This document shows positions 1-11,918 of a stretch of 25,902 nt of DNA, piece by piece (within the stretch, counting starts at the first letter, position 1; every line of letters starts with the position of its first letter). The notes beneath the pieces are model-generated. The model searched no databases. It was not told the origin of the DNA and worked only from the letters and a program-made list of their open reading frames with translations. A program made the position numbers and the translations under genes. Source of the stretch: Salinibacterium sp. NK8237 (GTDB lineage: Bacteria; Actinomycetota; Actinomycetes; Actinomycetales; Microbacteriaceae). Location of the stretch: NCBI RefSeq assembly GCF_015864955.1, contig NZ_JADYWE010000004.1, forward strand, positions 1 to 25,902, written 5' to 3'.

Positions 1-5109
<5,109 letters not shown>

Positions 5110-5443
5110 TGTTTTTTAGCAACCACAAGCAAGCTTGCAGAAGCACATTGTGTGCAAGGACTAACCGGAATAGGTCAGAACCCTGCAAGTTTGAAACTGA
5201 CAGAACAAATCAATACTGACTTGCTTTGTTGTTTATATCTTTTTCCAAAGGAATCCGCTGCACTCCCACAACCAACCCGAAATAGGTTGATTATAAAAAG
5301 CACAGTCGGGTTTTTGGCATTTGACATTGTGCACGCTGTTGAGTTCTCAAGGATCGGACGCTCCTGACCTCCACCGCAAAACGGCTTCACCCCAGGGCTT
5401 TCAAAACCTGTGTTGGCAACCTCCGCCAAAAGCGAAAGGCAAC
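5110..5443 (-). other. 16S rRNA leader
   Basis: Untranslated leader between the putative rrn promoter and 16S. It is AT-richer than its surroundings and contains a boxA-like element (5331-5355) and a segment (5151-5157) that can pair with the spacer downstream of 16S. An isolated TATAAT lies on the minus strand near 5291-5296 but has no -35 hexamer at a suitable distance, so I do not call it a promoter. The open frames across this stretch have no coding character. Confidence 0.6.
5331..5355 (-). promoter_or_regulatory. boxA-like antitermination element in the rRNA leader
   Basis: The minus strand reads CCTTGAGAACTCAACAGCGT followed by GC. It shares the TTGAGAACT core and the following ACAG with the spacer element at 3201-3230. 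The expected role is assembly of the rRNA antitermination complex. This is an inference from recurrence upstream of both large rRNAs. Confidence 0.55.
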
Positions 5444-5449
5444 CTGTCT

Positions 5450-5477
5450 AACTTACCAGCTTCACCGCGCTTGGCAA
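5450..5477 (-). promoter_or_regulatory. putative rrn promoter
   Basis: On the minus strand a -35-like TTGCCA (5472-5477) is separated by 16 bp from a -10-like TAAGTT (5450-5455), about 340 nt upstream of mature 16S. That is a plausible place for an actinobacterial rRNA P1. The hexamers are imperfect, and an overlapping TTAGAC (5446-5451) could instead be the -10. Low to moderate certainty. Confidence 0.35.
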
Positions 5478-5594
5478 ACCAACCGAAATGCACCAGAACG
5501 GCACACCACAACGGACCAACACGCGAATAAAGCGGGTTCTCATCCTAAGATCTGACACCGCAACCCACAAGAGGTAAACCGATGTTTGACTCGA

Positions 5595-5614
5595 CCACAA
5601 CTCTAAAGTTGTGG
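5595..5614. repeat. Inverted repeat upstream of the rrn promoter
   Basis: Arms CCACAACT and AGTTGTGG flank a CTAA loop, a perfect 8-bp stem. There is no T-run on either side, so it is a weak candidate for an intrinsic terminator. It lies about 120 bp upstream of the putative rrn -35 and could be a protein-binding site. Confidence 0.35.
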
Positions 5615-5703
5615 AGGATGGTGGCCCCCACTTGAGGCCGGAAACCTAGCAGCAGAACTGCCCGGGACTTCCGCACCTTTGGGGTGACAAGAGGAAACAT
5701 TAC

Positions 5704-5895
5704 GTGCATTTCGTCCCCCTCGCCAACACCACGTGCATCCCGGGCGCGTCGCGTCTCGGCACGCGCCTAAACACGGCGATATGTACCACTTGTGGGCTTC
5801 GCGGGCCGCGCGACGTGCGCTGGTGTTCACAGCATCCGCATCTCTTCAGAAGCGACAGAACCGCGCACCCAACCGAGATGAATACGCCAAGATAG
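5704..5895 (+). CDS. Doubtful small ORF upstream of the acetyltransferase
   Basis: A 63-codon frame starts at GTG 5704, preceded by AGAGGAAAC at a fair Shine-Dalgarno distance. It ends in TAG at 5893-5895, only 4 nt before the acetyltransferase GTG, as if translationally coupled. The predicted peptide has four cysteines, including an ICTTC segment, and no recognisable domain. The first third has high GC3, but the last third uses codons rare in this genome (AGA, ATA, CTA). It may be a real small protein, a leader peptide or chance, and I lean to chance. Confidence 0.2.
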   Translation: MHFVPLANTTCIPGASRLGTRLNTAICTTCGLRGPRDVRWCSQHPHLFRSDRTAHPTEMNTPR

Positions 5896-5899
5896 TTTC

Positions 5900-6385
5900 G
5901 TGCCCAGTTTCACCACACGAGCCGCACGGCTCGACGACGCCGAAGAACTCGCTGCCGTGCATACGCAGTGTTGGAAAGAGACGTACGCCGGACTCTTTCC
6001 CGAGCAAGCGTGGAGCACCGAGGCCCGCCAGCGACGCGAAGCGATGTGGAACGAGCTGCTCACCGATAGCAACACCACGACGGTGGTCGCTGAAGTCCGT
6101 TCCCGTATCGTCGGCCTTGCTCACGCGCACCATAACCGCGATGAACCCAATTTGCCGCCCGAAGAACTCGCCATGATCTACGTCTTAACGAGTGCCCACG
6201 GAACAGGCGCCGGCCAGGCGTTGATCGACGCCGCCTTGGGAGGCGCCGCCGCAAGCGTCTGGGTGCTTGAACAGAATCCTCGCGCCCGAGCCTTTTACGC
6301 CAAGAATCGCTTCATGTACGACGGCACCGTTCGCGAGATGGACTTCAATCCGAACATTCGCGAACTCCGCCTCGCCCGTTCATAA
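5900..6385 (+). CDS. GNAT family N-acetyltransferase
   Basis: A 161-residue cytoplasmic protein of the Gcn5-related N-acetyltransferase superfamily, which moves an acetyl group from acetyl-CoA to an amine. It begins with the typical beta1-alpha1 pattern (TTRAARLDDAEELAAVH, residues 5-21). The acetyl-CoA pyrophosphate loop is near residues 98-105 (SAHGTGAG) and the motif B segment NPRARAFYAKNRF is at 126-138. The acceptor cannot be told from sequence; a ribosomal protein, a small amine and an antibiotic are all possible. The start is GTG with no clear Shine-Dalgarno. It lies alone between the rRNA operon and the gal operon, on the gal strand and 125 nt upstream of galE. Confidence 0.9.
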   Translation: MPSFTTRAARLDDAEELAAVHTQCWKETYAGLFPEQAWSTEARQRREAMWNELLTDSNTTTVVAEVRSRIVGLAHAHHNRDEPNLPPEELAMIYVLTSAHGTGAGQALIDAALGGAAASVWVLEQNPRARAFYAKNRFMYDGTVREMDFNPNIRELRLARS

Positions 6386-6411
6386 CGGAGCCGCTCTCAG
6401 CAGATACGGTA

Positions 6412-6423
6412 GCGTCTAGACGC
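6412..6423. promoter_or_regulatory. 12-bp perfect palindrome upstream of galE
   Basis: GCGTCTAGACGC is fully self-complementary. Its centre is about 21.5 bp from the centre of the next palindrome (6429-6449), roughly two helical turns, so both would lie on the same DNA face. It may be part of a control region for the gal operon. Inference only. Confidence 0.35.
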
Positions 6424-6428
6424 AACAC

Positions 6429-6449
6429 TCTAATAATCATATTATTAGA
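6429..6449. promoter_or_regulatory. AT-rich 9-3-9 inverted repeat, putative gal operator
   Basis: Arms TCTAATAAT and ATTATTAGA are perfect complements around a CAT spacer. Such an AT-rich palindrome stands out in GC-rich DNA and lies 61 bp upstream of the galE ATG. It fits a dimeric repressor site overlapping the promoter. No regulator gene is adjacent, so the binding protein is unknown. Confidence 0.5.
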
Positions 6450-6510
6450 CAATCACAGGGTGTAGAGCTGCGTTCGCAGCACCACCGCTGCTTCGACGCA
6501 AGGGAATGCA

Positions 6511-7503
6511 ATGACTTGGATGGTAACCGGCGGTGCTGGCTATATCGGCGCCCACGTGGCTCGCGCACTACTGGATTCCGGAATGAAGACGGTCGTCGTC
6601 GATGATCTTTCCAGCGGATTTGCGGGCTTTGTCCCCGACGGTGCCGTGTTCGTGCAGGCAGACATCCGAGACAAAAATGCTCTCATAGAGGCAATGCTGA
6701 CGCACGGCGTAACCGGCGTCATCCACGTCGCAGGCTTCAAATACGCCGGAGTTTCCGTGCAGCGACCGCTTCACACCTATACGCAAAACGTCACCGGCAC
6801 CGTTATCTTGCTCGAAGCGATGCACGAAGCGAAGGTCGATCAGATCGTATTCTCGTCGAGTGCCGCGGTTTTTGGGACCCCCGACGTCGACCTCGTGACG
6901 GAAGACACAGCGAAAGACCCCCTCTCTCCTTATGGCGAATCTAAACTGATCGGCGAATGGCTGCTGCGTGACCAGGCCGTCGCGAGCGGCCTGCGTCACA
7001 CGTCGCTGCGCTACTTCAATGTCGTTGGCTCCGGCGACCCCGATGTCTACGACACCAGCCCCCACAATCTCTTTCCCCTCGTGTTCGAAGCGCTCGTCGC
7101 CGGCAAGACGCCCCGAATCAACGGCACCGACTACCCCACCCCCGATGGCACGAACGTGCGCGACTACGTGCACGTCGCCGATATCGCCGCCGCTCACGTC
7201 GCCGCTGCCCGCCGGCTGGAAGCGAAAGAGGCAATCGAGTCCGCCTACAACCTGGGAAGCGGGAACGGACTCTCCGTCGCAGAAATCATGACCGCCATCG
7301 CGAGCGTCACTGGAATCGACTTCATCCCGGATGCCGCACCTCGCCGTCCTGGCGATCCGCCCCGCATCGTCGCGAACGGCGACCTCGCAGCGCGCGACCT
7401 CGACTGGAAAATGCGGCACACCGCAGAAGAAATGGTTCAGAGCGCCTGGGACGCCCGCCTTCGTGCCGAGAAAACCGGCGCTGCTCAAGGAAGTGCAGAA
7501 TGA
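6511..7503 (+). CDS. galE: UDP-glucose 4-epimerase
   Basis: Interconverts UDP-galactose and UDP-glucose in the Leloir pathway, in the cytoplasm. The 330-residue protein is an extended short-chain dehydrogenase/reductase. The NAD-binding GGAGYIG is at residues 7-13, the SSSAAVFG active-site strand with the catalytic Ser/Thr region at 115-122, and the Y-x3-K pair at Tyr141/Lys145 within YGESK. The substrate-side RYFNVVG segment also matches GalE. Length is normal for the family. The start is ATG with AAGGGAA a few bases upstream. It is the first gene of galE-galT-galK and its stop overlaps the galT start (ATGA). Putative operators lie at 6412-6449. Confidence 0.96.
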   Translation: MTWMVTGGAGYIGAHVARALLDSGMKTVVVDDLSSGFAGFVPDGAVFVQADIRDKNALIEAMLTHGVTGVIHVAGFKYAGVSVQRPLHTYTQNVTGTVILLEAMHEAKVDQIVFSSSAAVFGTPDVDLVTEDTAKDPLSPYGESKLIGEWLLRDQAVASGLRHTSLRYFNVVGSGDPDVYDTSPHNLFPLVFEALVAGKTPRINGTDYPTPDGTNVRDYVHVADIAAAHVAAARRLEAKEAIESAYNLGSGNGLSVAEIMTAIASVTGIDFIPDAAPRRPGDPPRIVANGDLAARDLDWKMRHTAEEMVQSAWDARLRAEKTGAAQGSAE

Positions 7504-8609
7504 CCTCGAAGATCACCAAACGCCCCACCACCCTCGCCGATGGCCGTGAGCTCATCTACTTCGACGACGCCGACACCACGCTCGGCGAAGAGCGATCAGT
7601 CGACAGCAGAGTGCTCGACCCTCGACCAGCGACCGCAACCATGCGGCAGGACATCCTGACGGGAGAATGGGTCTCCGTCGCCGCCGCACGCCAAAACCGA
7701 GTCTTCCTCCCGCCCGCAGATCAAGATCCTCTGGCGCCGCAGACTCCTCAGAACCCGTCGGAAGTTCCCGCACTCTATGACGTGGCTGTTTTCGAGAACC
7801 GTTCACCGTCATTCGGGCCAGCCCTCGCCGGAAGCGAAAACAGCCCGACCGGGCTCGAGGACCTTGCCGAACTCGGCCTCGGCCGCACCCGCAGCTCGAT
7901 TGGCCGCTGCGAGGTGGTCTGCTTCAGCCCTGACCACGAAGGATCGTTCGGCACTCAAACCCCGAGCCGCGCACGCACCGTCATTGAAGCGTGGGCGGAT
8001 CGCACCGAGGCGCTCTCGGCACTCGAAGGCGTGCAGCAGGTGTTTCCGTTCGAGAACCGTGGTGAAGCGATCGGCGTCACGCTGCTTCACCCGCACGGTC
8101 AGATCTACTCTTACCCGTACATCACGCCCAAAACACAGCGGACTTTGGATGCGATCGATCGCACGAGCCCCGACATGTTTCAGCGCATCCTCGACTTCGA
8201 ACGCGCGGGCGACCGTGTTGTGCTGAGTGGAGAGAACTGGACTGCCTTCGTGCCATTCGCCGCACGCTGGCCCATCGAAGTTCACATGCTGCCGCACCGT
8301 CAGATTCCTGATTTCGCCGCCACCTCCTCAGAAGAACGCGACGAACTGGCCACGATGTACCTCAAGCTGCTTCGGGGAATCGATGCCCTGTACGACACCC
8401 CAACGCCCTACATCGCGGCTTGGCATCAAGCCCCCGCAAACCGTGCACGCGACACATTCCGACTGCACCTCCAACTGACGTCGCCTCGACGCGCGGCAGA
8501 CAAACTGAAGTACCTCGCCGGATCTGAATCGGCAATGGGCGCCTGGATCGCTGACGTCACGCCAGAGTCCGCAGCCGAAAACATCCGAAAGGCAATCGAA
8601 CGAGCATGA
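7500..8609 (+). CDS. galT: Galactose-1-phosphate uridylyltransferase
   Basis: Transfers UMP from UDP-glucose to galactose-1-phosphate by a ping-pong mechanism through a uridylylated histidine. The 369-residue protein contains HPHGQ at 197-201, where His199 is the expected nucleophile. The FENRSPSF segment (98-105) and CFSPDH (141-146) are typical of class I GalT. The N-terminal metal site differs from the usual form: where CxxC is expected, the protein has Asp76-Pro-Leu-Ala79. His146 and His197, which correspond to the other ligands, remain. The gene starts 4 nt inside the end of galE and ends in ATGA with galK, so translation is probably coupled. Confidence 0.95.
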   Translation: MTSKITKRPTTLADGRELIYFDDADTTLGEERSVDSRVLDPRPATATMRQDILTGEWVSVAAARQNRVFLPPADQDPLAPQTPQNPSEVPALYDVAVFENRSPSFGPALAGSENSPTGLEDLAELGLGRTRSSIGRCEVVCFSPDHEGSFGTQTPSRARTVIEAWADRTEALSALEGVQQVFPFENRGEAIGVTLLHPHGQIYSYPYITPKTQRTLDAIDRTSPDMFQRILDFERAGDRVVLSGENWTAFVPFAARWPIEVHMLPHRQIPDFAATSSEERDELATMYLKLLRGIDALYDTPTPYIAAWHQAPANRARDTFRLHLQLTSPRRAADKLKYLAGSESAMGAWIADVTPESAAENIRKAIERA

Positions 8610-9784
8610 GCGACACAGTGCAGCAACTTGGCCAGCGTTTCAAGGAACTAACCGGCCACGACCCGGAAGGCGTCTGGTCGGCACCCGGCCGCGTCAACCT
8701 CATTGGCGAACACACCGACTACAACGAAGGCTTCGTGCTGCCGTTCGCCATCGATCGCCGCACCCGCGCCGCCGTTGGGCTGCGCGCCGACGGGGTGATC
8801 CGCGTCACCAGCACCTTCGATGACACCGCGGTGCAGCTTCCGCTTTCCGGACTCGACGCGGCGCGTTCCGCCGGCGACATTGTCGGCTGGAGCGCGTATC
8901 CGCTCGGCGTCGCCTGGGCTCTCGGCCAACACGGCGCAGACCTGAACAGTGTGCCCGGAGTCGACATTCTCATTGATTCGACCGTGCCCGTCGGTGCCGG
9001 CCTTTCTTCGTCGGCTGCGATTGAGAGTTCCGTCGCTTTGGCCCTCAACGATCTCTGGGCACTCGGACTTTCGCGCGAGCAACTCGCCAAGGTAGGACAA
9101 CTCGCCGAGAACGAGGTCGTCGGTGCTCCCACCGGAATCATGGACCAGTCTGCGTCTCTCTTGGGCGCCACCGACTCCGCCGTGTTCCTCGACTGCCGCA
9201 CCCTCGAGGTCGAGGTCGTGCCGCTCGGACTTGCTCCAGCGGAATTGAGCATTCTCGTGATGGACACACGCGTGTCGCACTCTCACGCGACCGGCGGCTA
9301 TTCCGAACGCCGCGCATCCTGCGAAGCCGGAGCAGCTGCGCTAGGCGCTTCATCGTTGCGCGATGTGAGCGTCGCTGATCTTGAGCGCGCTCAAGAAATT
9401 CTTGACGACGAGACGTTCCGCCGAGTCCGTCACGTGGTCACCGAAAATCAGCGCGTGCTGGACACCGTTCGCGCCCTCAACGAAGAAGGCCCGCTCGCCA
9501 TTGGTGCGCTGCTTGATGCATCGCACGTGTCGATGCGCGACGACTTCGAAATCTCCATCCCCGAACTCGACCTTGCCGTCGAAACAGCACGCGAACACGG
9601 CGCGATTGGAGCACGGATGACCGGAGGAGGCTTCGGCGGAGCAGCAATCGCTCTCGTTCCGCACGCCCGAGTGTCAGAAGTCGAAGTCGCGGTGAAGGAA
9701 GCCTTTGCAGCCCGCGGATTCACCGAACCCATGACGTTTACCGTGACTCCCTCTCAGGGAGCAGAACGGAACGATGCCGACTAG
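8606..9784 (+). CDS. galK: Galactokinase
   Basis: Phosphorylates galactose at C1 with ATP, the entry step of the Leloir pathway. The 392-residue GHMP-kinase protein has the galactokinase signature GRVNLIGEHTDY at 28-39. The ATP-binding motif PVGAGLSSSAA is at 128-138, the catalytic aspartate Asp180 lies in GIMDQ, and the C-terminal MTGGGFGG is at 338-345. Length is normal for the family. It overlaps galT by 4 nt and ends the operon. A short hairpin follows at 9788-9802. No galactose transporter or hydrolase is next to it, so uptake must be encoded elsewhere. Confidence 0.96.
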   Translation: MSDTVQQLGQRFKELTGHDPEGVWSAPGRVNLIGEHTDYNEGFVLPFAIDRRTRAAVGLRADGVIRVTSTFDDTAVQLPLSGLDAARSAGDIVGWSAYPLGVAWALGQHGADLNSVPGVDILIDSTVPVGAGLSSSAAIESSVALALNDLWALGLSREQLAKVGQLAENEVVGAPTGIMDQSASLLGATDSAVFLDCRTLEVEVVPLGLAPAELSILVMDTRVSHSHATGGYSERRASCEAGAAALGASSLRDVSVADLERAQEILDDETFRRVRHVVTENQRVLDTVRALNEEGPLAIGALLDASHVSMRDDFEISIPELDLAVETAREHGAIGARMTGGGFGGAAIALVPHARVSEVEVAVKEAFAARGFTEPMTFTVTPSQGAERNDAD

Positions 9785-9787
9785 GCA

Positions 9788-9802
9788 GAGTTTCTGAAAC
9801 TC
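9788..9802 (+). terminator. Weak hairpin after galK
   Basis: GAGTTTC and GAAACTC flank a single T, effectively a 5-bp stem with a 5-nt loop, 3 nt after the galK stop. There is no T-tract. It lies between the convergent galK and ssrA genes, so it may help termination, but the evidence is thin. Confidence 0.25.
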
Positions 9803-9821
9803 ACAACGCGACAACGACCGG

Positions 9822-10196
9822 TGGTGGAGATGGGGGGAATTGAACCCCCGTCCACTGCTGTAATTCTGTGCCTTCTACGGGTGTATCTTGTGCAGACGTT
9901 CTACTCGGCTCTGATCTTTGCCACAAGCACCTAGATCAACAAGCCCAGCCAGAGTGAAAGTCCCACGTAGCCCTCAGGCGTAACTACGCAGCAATCTCTC
10001 TAAATTGCGCCAGAATCCGGGTAGAGAGCATTCCCGGTCTGACGGACTTCTTTAGTGCGCTCGCTTAGGCAGCGAGGGCGAAGTCAGTGCGCTTTGAATT
10101 GGCACTTATAGTTTGCAGTCATCGTTAACGAGATAAGGCTGCATTCTCGACCCGCTTCTCACAGTTTTGCAGGCAATGTCGAAACCGATCATCCCC
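9822..10196 (-). ncRNA. ssrA: Transfer-messenger RNA (tmRNA)
   Basis: The minus strand starts GGGGATGATCGG and ends with a T-arm (GGTTCAATTCCCCC) and TCCACCA, so the CCA is genome-encoded. The ends pair as a 7-bp acceptor stem (GGGGATG with CATCTCC, one G-U). The tag frame at 10065-10103 reads ANSKRTDFALAA then TAA. The ALAA end is the usual proteolysis degron. tmRNA with SmpB (encoded at 11345-11824) frees stalled ribosomes and tags the incomplete protein. The length is about 375 nt; the 5' end is placed from the acceptor stem and could shift by one base. Confidence 0.97.
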
Positions 10197-10236
10197 CTGT
10201 GTGGGTCGTTGTCGCGCTGTGGAGTTATCAAATACC

Positions 10237-10325
10237 ACCTGATCAACAGGTAGCCCTCTAGTGTAGGTCGGATTCGGCGCCGTTGCCAGCCCTACAGCCC
10301 TCTAGCGAACGCTGCCAGCGAACGC
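10237..10325. repeat. Short repeats in the ssrA-glutaredoxin intergenic region
   Basis: AGCCCTCTAG occurs at 10252-10261 and 10296-10305; AGCGAACGC occurs twice near 10304-10325; and an inverted repeat ACCTG/CAGGT lies at 10237-10251. They overlap the putative ssrA promoter. Function unknown; regulator sites are one possibility. Confidence 0.35.
10260..10288 (-). promoter_or_regulatory. Putative ssrA promoter
   Basis: On the minus strand TGGCAA (10283-10288) and TACACT (10260-10265) are separated by 17 bp. This would place the start about 57 nt upstream of the mature tmRNA 5' end, leaving a leader for RNase P to remove. An alternative -10, GATAAC (10224-10229), lies closer but has no matching -35. 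Confidence 0.4.
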
Positions 10326-10351
10326 AACGCCCCCATCCAGCATTCGCGAAG

Positions 10352-10364
10352 TAGATTTGGTTCA
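10352..10364 (+). promoter_or_regulatory. -10 element for a leaderless glutaredoxin transcript
   Basis: TAGATT at 10352-10357 is followed by 6 nt and then the ATG at 10364, so transcription would begin at or next to the start codon. No Shine-Dalgarno is visible. Leaderless mRNAs are common in Actinobacteria. No good -35 is seen. Confidence 0.45.
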
Positions 10365-10636
10365 TGACCGATACAACTCAAGCCTCACCAGCCAAGACCA
10401 CCATGTTCGGCGCAGACTGGTGCCGTGACTGCGTGCGCTCCGAAGCCCTCCTCAACTCGTTGAACATCGACTGGGAAAAAGTTGATGTTGAGAAGGATCC
10501 CGCAGCAGCAGATCGCGCGCACGCCATCAGCGGACGCCTCAACATTCCCGTCGTGCACTTCACGGACGGAACCTTCCAGGTGGAGCCCAGCGACAAGGAG
10601 CTGAAGGCCAAGCTCGAAGAACTCGGCGCCATCTAA
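10364..10636 (+). CDS. Glutaredoxin-like / mycoredoxin-type protein
   Basis: A 90-residue cytoplasmic thioredoxin-fold protein. The FGADWCRDC segment gives the redox motif Cys20-Arg-Asp-Cys23, and the cis-proline expected opposite it is Pro62 in LNIPVVHF. The short length and single domain fit actinobacterial glutaredoxin-like proteins (mycoredoxin type), which reduce mixed disulfides, in this phylum usually with mycothiol. The CRDC active site differs from the CGYC of characterised mycoredoxin-1, so the substrate is uncertain. It probably forms a two-gene operon with the SIMPL-domain gene, which starts 2 nt after its stop. The transcript looks leaderless. Confidence 0.88.
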   Translation: MTDTTQASPAKTTMFGADWCRDCVRSEALLNSLNIDWEKVDVEKDPAAADRAHAISGRLNIPVVHFTDGTFQVEPSDKELKAKLEELGAI

Positions 10637-10638
10637 CA

Positions 10639-11310
10639 ATGACCCTCGTCATCACTGTTCGAGGCGAGCATGAATCTTGGCACCCTGCCGAACGCGGCAT
10701 CGTGCATCTGGCGGTATCGATAGATGGTCCTGACCGGAGTGAGGTCTTCGATGCTGCACTGCAGTCATCGAGTCGGGTGCATGCCCTCCTCGCCAAGCTC
10801 GCCTCGAACGATGGTGCAATTACCCGATGGTCGTCCGACACCGTGCGCGTCACCTCTCAGCGGCCGTGGAATAACGCCGGCCAACAGCTGCCGCTCGTAC
10901 ACTCTGCCGCGATCGACTACGTCGCACGATTCAAAGACTTCGACGCTCTGGCCCTCTTCATCGAGTACGTCAGTGCGGTCGACAACACTGCGGTGAAATA
11001 CGTTGAGTGGGAACTCACCGAAGAATCCACTCGTGCCGCACACGCACACACCCGACGCCTCGCTGTCACGGATGCTCTCACCAAGGCACATGAATATGCG
11101 GCAAGTGTCGGGCTCACCGAGGTAACGGCTCTCGCCATAGCCGATCCGGGCATGCTCGATCATGTCGGGCCCGGAGGCGATCCAGGCATGCTCGCCGGAG
11201 CGTCTGCCATGAGGATGTCAGGAACGCCCGCGAATGGCGGCCAGCTGAGCCTCAACCCAGAGAAGATCGCCATCGCTGCACGCGTCGAGGCGCGATTCAG
11301 CGCACGCTAA
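10639..11310 (+). CDS. SIMPL domain (DUF541) protein
   Basis: A 223-residue protein whose N-terminal strand (TLVITVRGEHESWHPAERGIVHLAV, residues 2-26) and overall pattern match the SIMPL/DUF541 family, as does the segment ALTKAHEYAASVGLTEV in the C-terminal half. Many family members have a signal peptide and act in the envelope. This one has no visible signal or membrane segment and is probably cytoplasmic. The biochemical role of the family is poorly known; some members are linked to oxidative stress or to partner signalling proteins. It starts 2 nt after the glutaredoxin-like gene, suggesting co-translation and perhaps a shared redox role. It converges on smpB. Confidence 0.8.
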   Translation: MTLVITVRGEHESWHPAERGIVHLAVSIDGPDRSEVFDAALQSSSRVHALLAKLASNDGAITRWSSDTVRVTSQRPWNNAGQQLPLVHSAAIDYVARFKDFDALALFIEYVSAVDNTAVKYVEWELTEESTRAAHAHTRRLAVTDALTKAHEYAASVGLTEVTALAIADPGMLDHVGPGGDPGMLAGASAMRMSGTPANGGQLSLNPEKIAIAARVEARFSAR

Positions 11311-11328
11311 CGAGCGCGAAAAAGGAGC

Positions 11329-11345
11329 GCGGAACGAAGTTCCGC
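11329..11345 (-). terminator. Hairpin between smpB and the SIMPL gene
   Basis: Perfect 7-bp stem (GCGGAAC/GTTCCGC) with a 3-nt GAA loop, touching the smpB stop codon. On the minus strand it is followed after 4 nt by TTTTT, so it can terminate smpB. On the plus strand no T-run follows, so it would be a weak terminator for the SIMPL gene. Confidence 0.55.
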
Positions 11346-11824
11346 TACTCCCCCATGTTTTTGCGGGCGGCCATCGCGCGGTCCGACTCGCGCTTATCCT
11401 GACGCTCACGCAGCGTCTGACGCTTGTCATACTCGCGCTTACCCTTAGCAACCGCGAGCTCTACTTTGGCGCGGCCATCCAAAAAATAGATCGACAGGGG
11501 AACGAGCGTGTAGCCGCCCTGCTTGATCTTGTTGTGAATCTTTAGGATCTGCTCTTTGTGCAGCAACATCTTTCGCTTTCGACGCGGAGGATGATTGTTC
11601 CACGACCCTTGAAAAAACTCAGGAATATGCACGGCATCCAACCAGGCCTCAGCATGGTCGTCAATGTAGCCGTAGCCATCGATCAGGCTGGCCCGCCCTA
11701 ACCGCAGAGACTTGACCTCAGTACCCGACAGCACAAGACCAGCCTCAAAGGTGTCTTCAATGCTGTAGTCGTGGCGCGCCTTACGGTTGCTGGCAACAAC
11801 CTTTCGGTCACCTTCCTTGGGCAT
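11345..11824 (-). CDS. smpB: SsrA-binding protein SmpB
   Basis: Binds the tRNA-like part of tmRNA and is required for trans-translation on stalled ribosomes. The 159-residue protein starts with the family pattern (NRKARHDYSIEDTFEAGLVL) and has the diagnostic GTEVKSLR at about 34-41. SIYF-DGRAKVELAVAKGK follows, and the C-terminal tail is basic (YDKRQTLRERQDKRESDRA), as in SmpB, where it enters the mRNA channel. Length is normal. AGAGAAG precedes the ATG. It is the last gene of the prfB-ftsE-ftsX-smpB block and lies about 1.1 kb from its RNA partner ssrA, on the same strand. Confidence 0.97.
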   Translation of the reverse strand: MPKEGDRKVVASNRKARHDYSIEDTFEAGLVLSGTEVKSLRLGRASLIDGYGYIDDHAEAWLDAVHIPEFFQGSWNNHPPRRKRKMLLHKEQILKIHNKIKQGGYTLVPLSIYFLDGRAKVELAVAKGKREYDKRQTLRERQDKRESDRAMAARKNMGE

Positions 11825-11918
11825 GGTTCACTTCTCTCTTCGATACGTTGGGTGCCGCAATGCTACGGCGGATGCCGACAGTGCAGCAGACCAGTTTAGC
11901 GCGAGAGCGGCCCGGCGA

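Larger units (their letters stand above)
5478..5899. other. Intergenic region between the rrn promoter and the GNAT gene
   Basis: A stretch without a confident gene. It contains an inverted repeat at 5595-5614 (CCACAACT/AGTTGTGG, 4-nt loop) that lacks a T-tract. It also contains a 63-codon open frame at 5704-5895, treated separately. I see no other feature here. Confidence 0.5.

Noticed and set aside
5291..5296. TATAAT on the minus strand in the 16S leader as a second rrn promoter
   Set aside because: No acceptable -35 lies 15-19 bp upstream, and the position downstream of the boxA-like element fits leader RNA better.
6568..7488. 306-codon minus-strand frame opposite galE
   Set aside because: Antisense shadow of a high-GC coding gene. 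Its translation resembles no family, and galE motifs are complete on the plus strand.
9822..10196. Possible integration site scar at the tmRNA 3' end
   Set aside because: tmRNA genes are common integration targets, but no integrase or repeated tmRNA end is present; galK and its hairpin follow directly.
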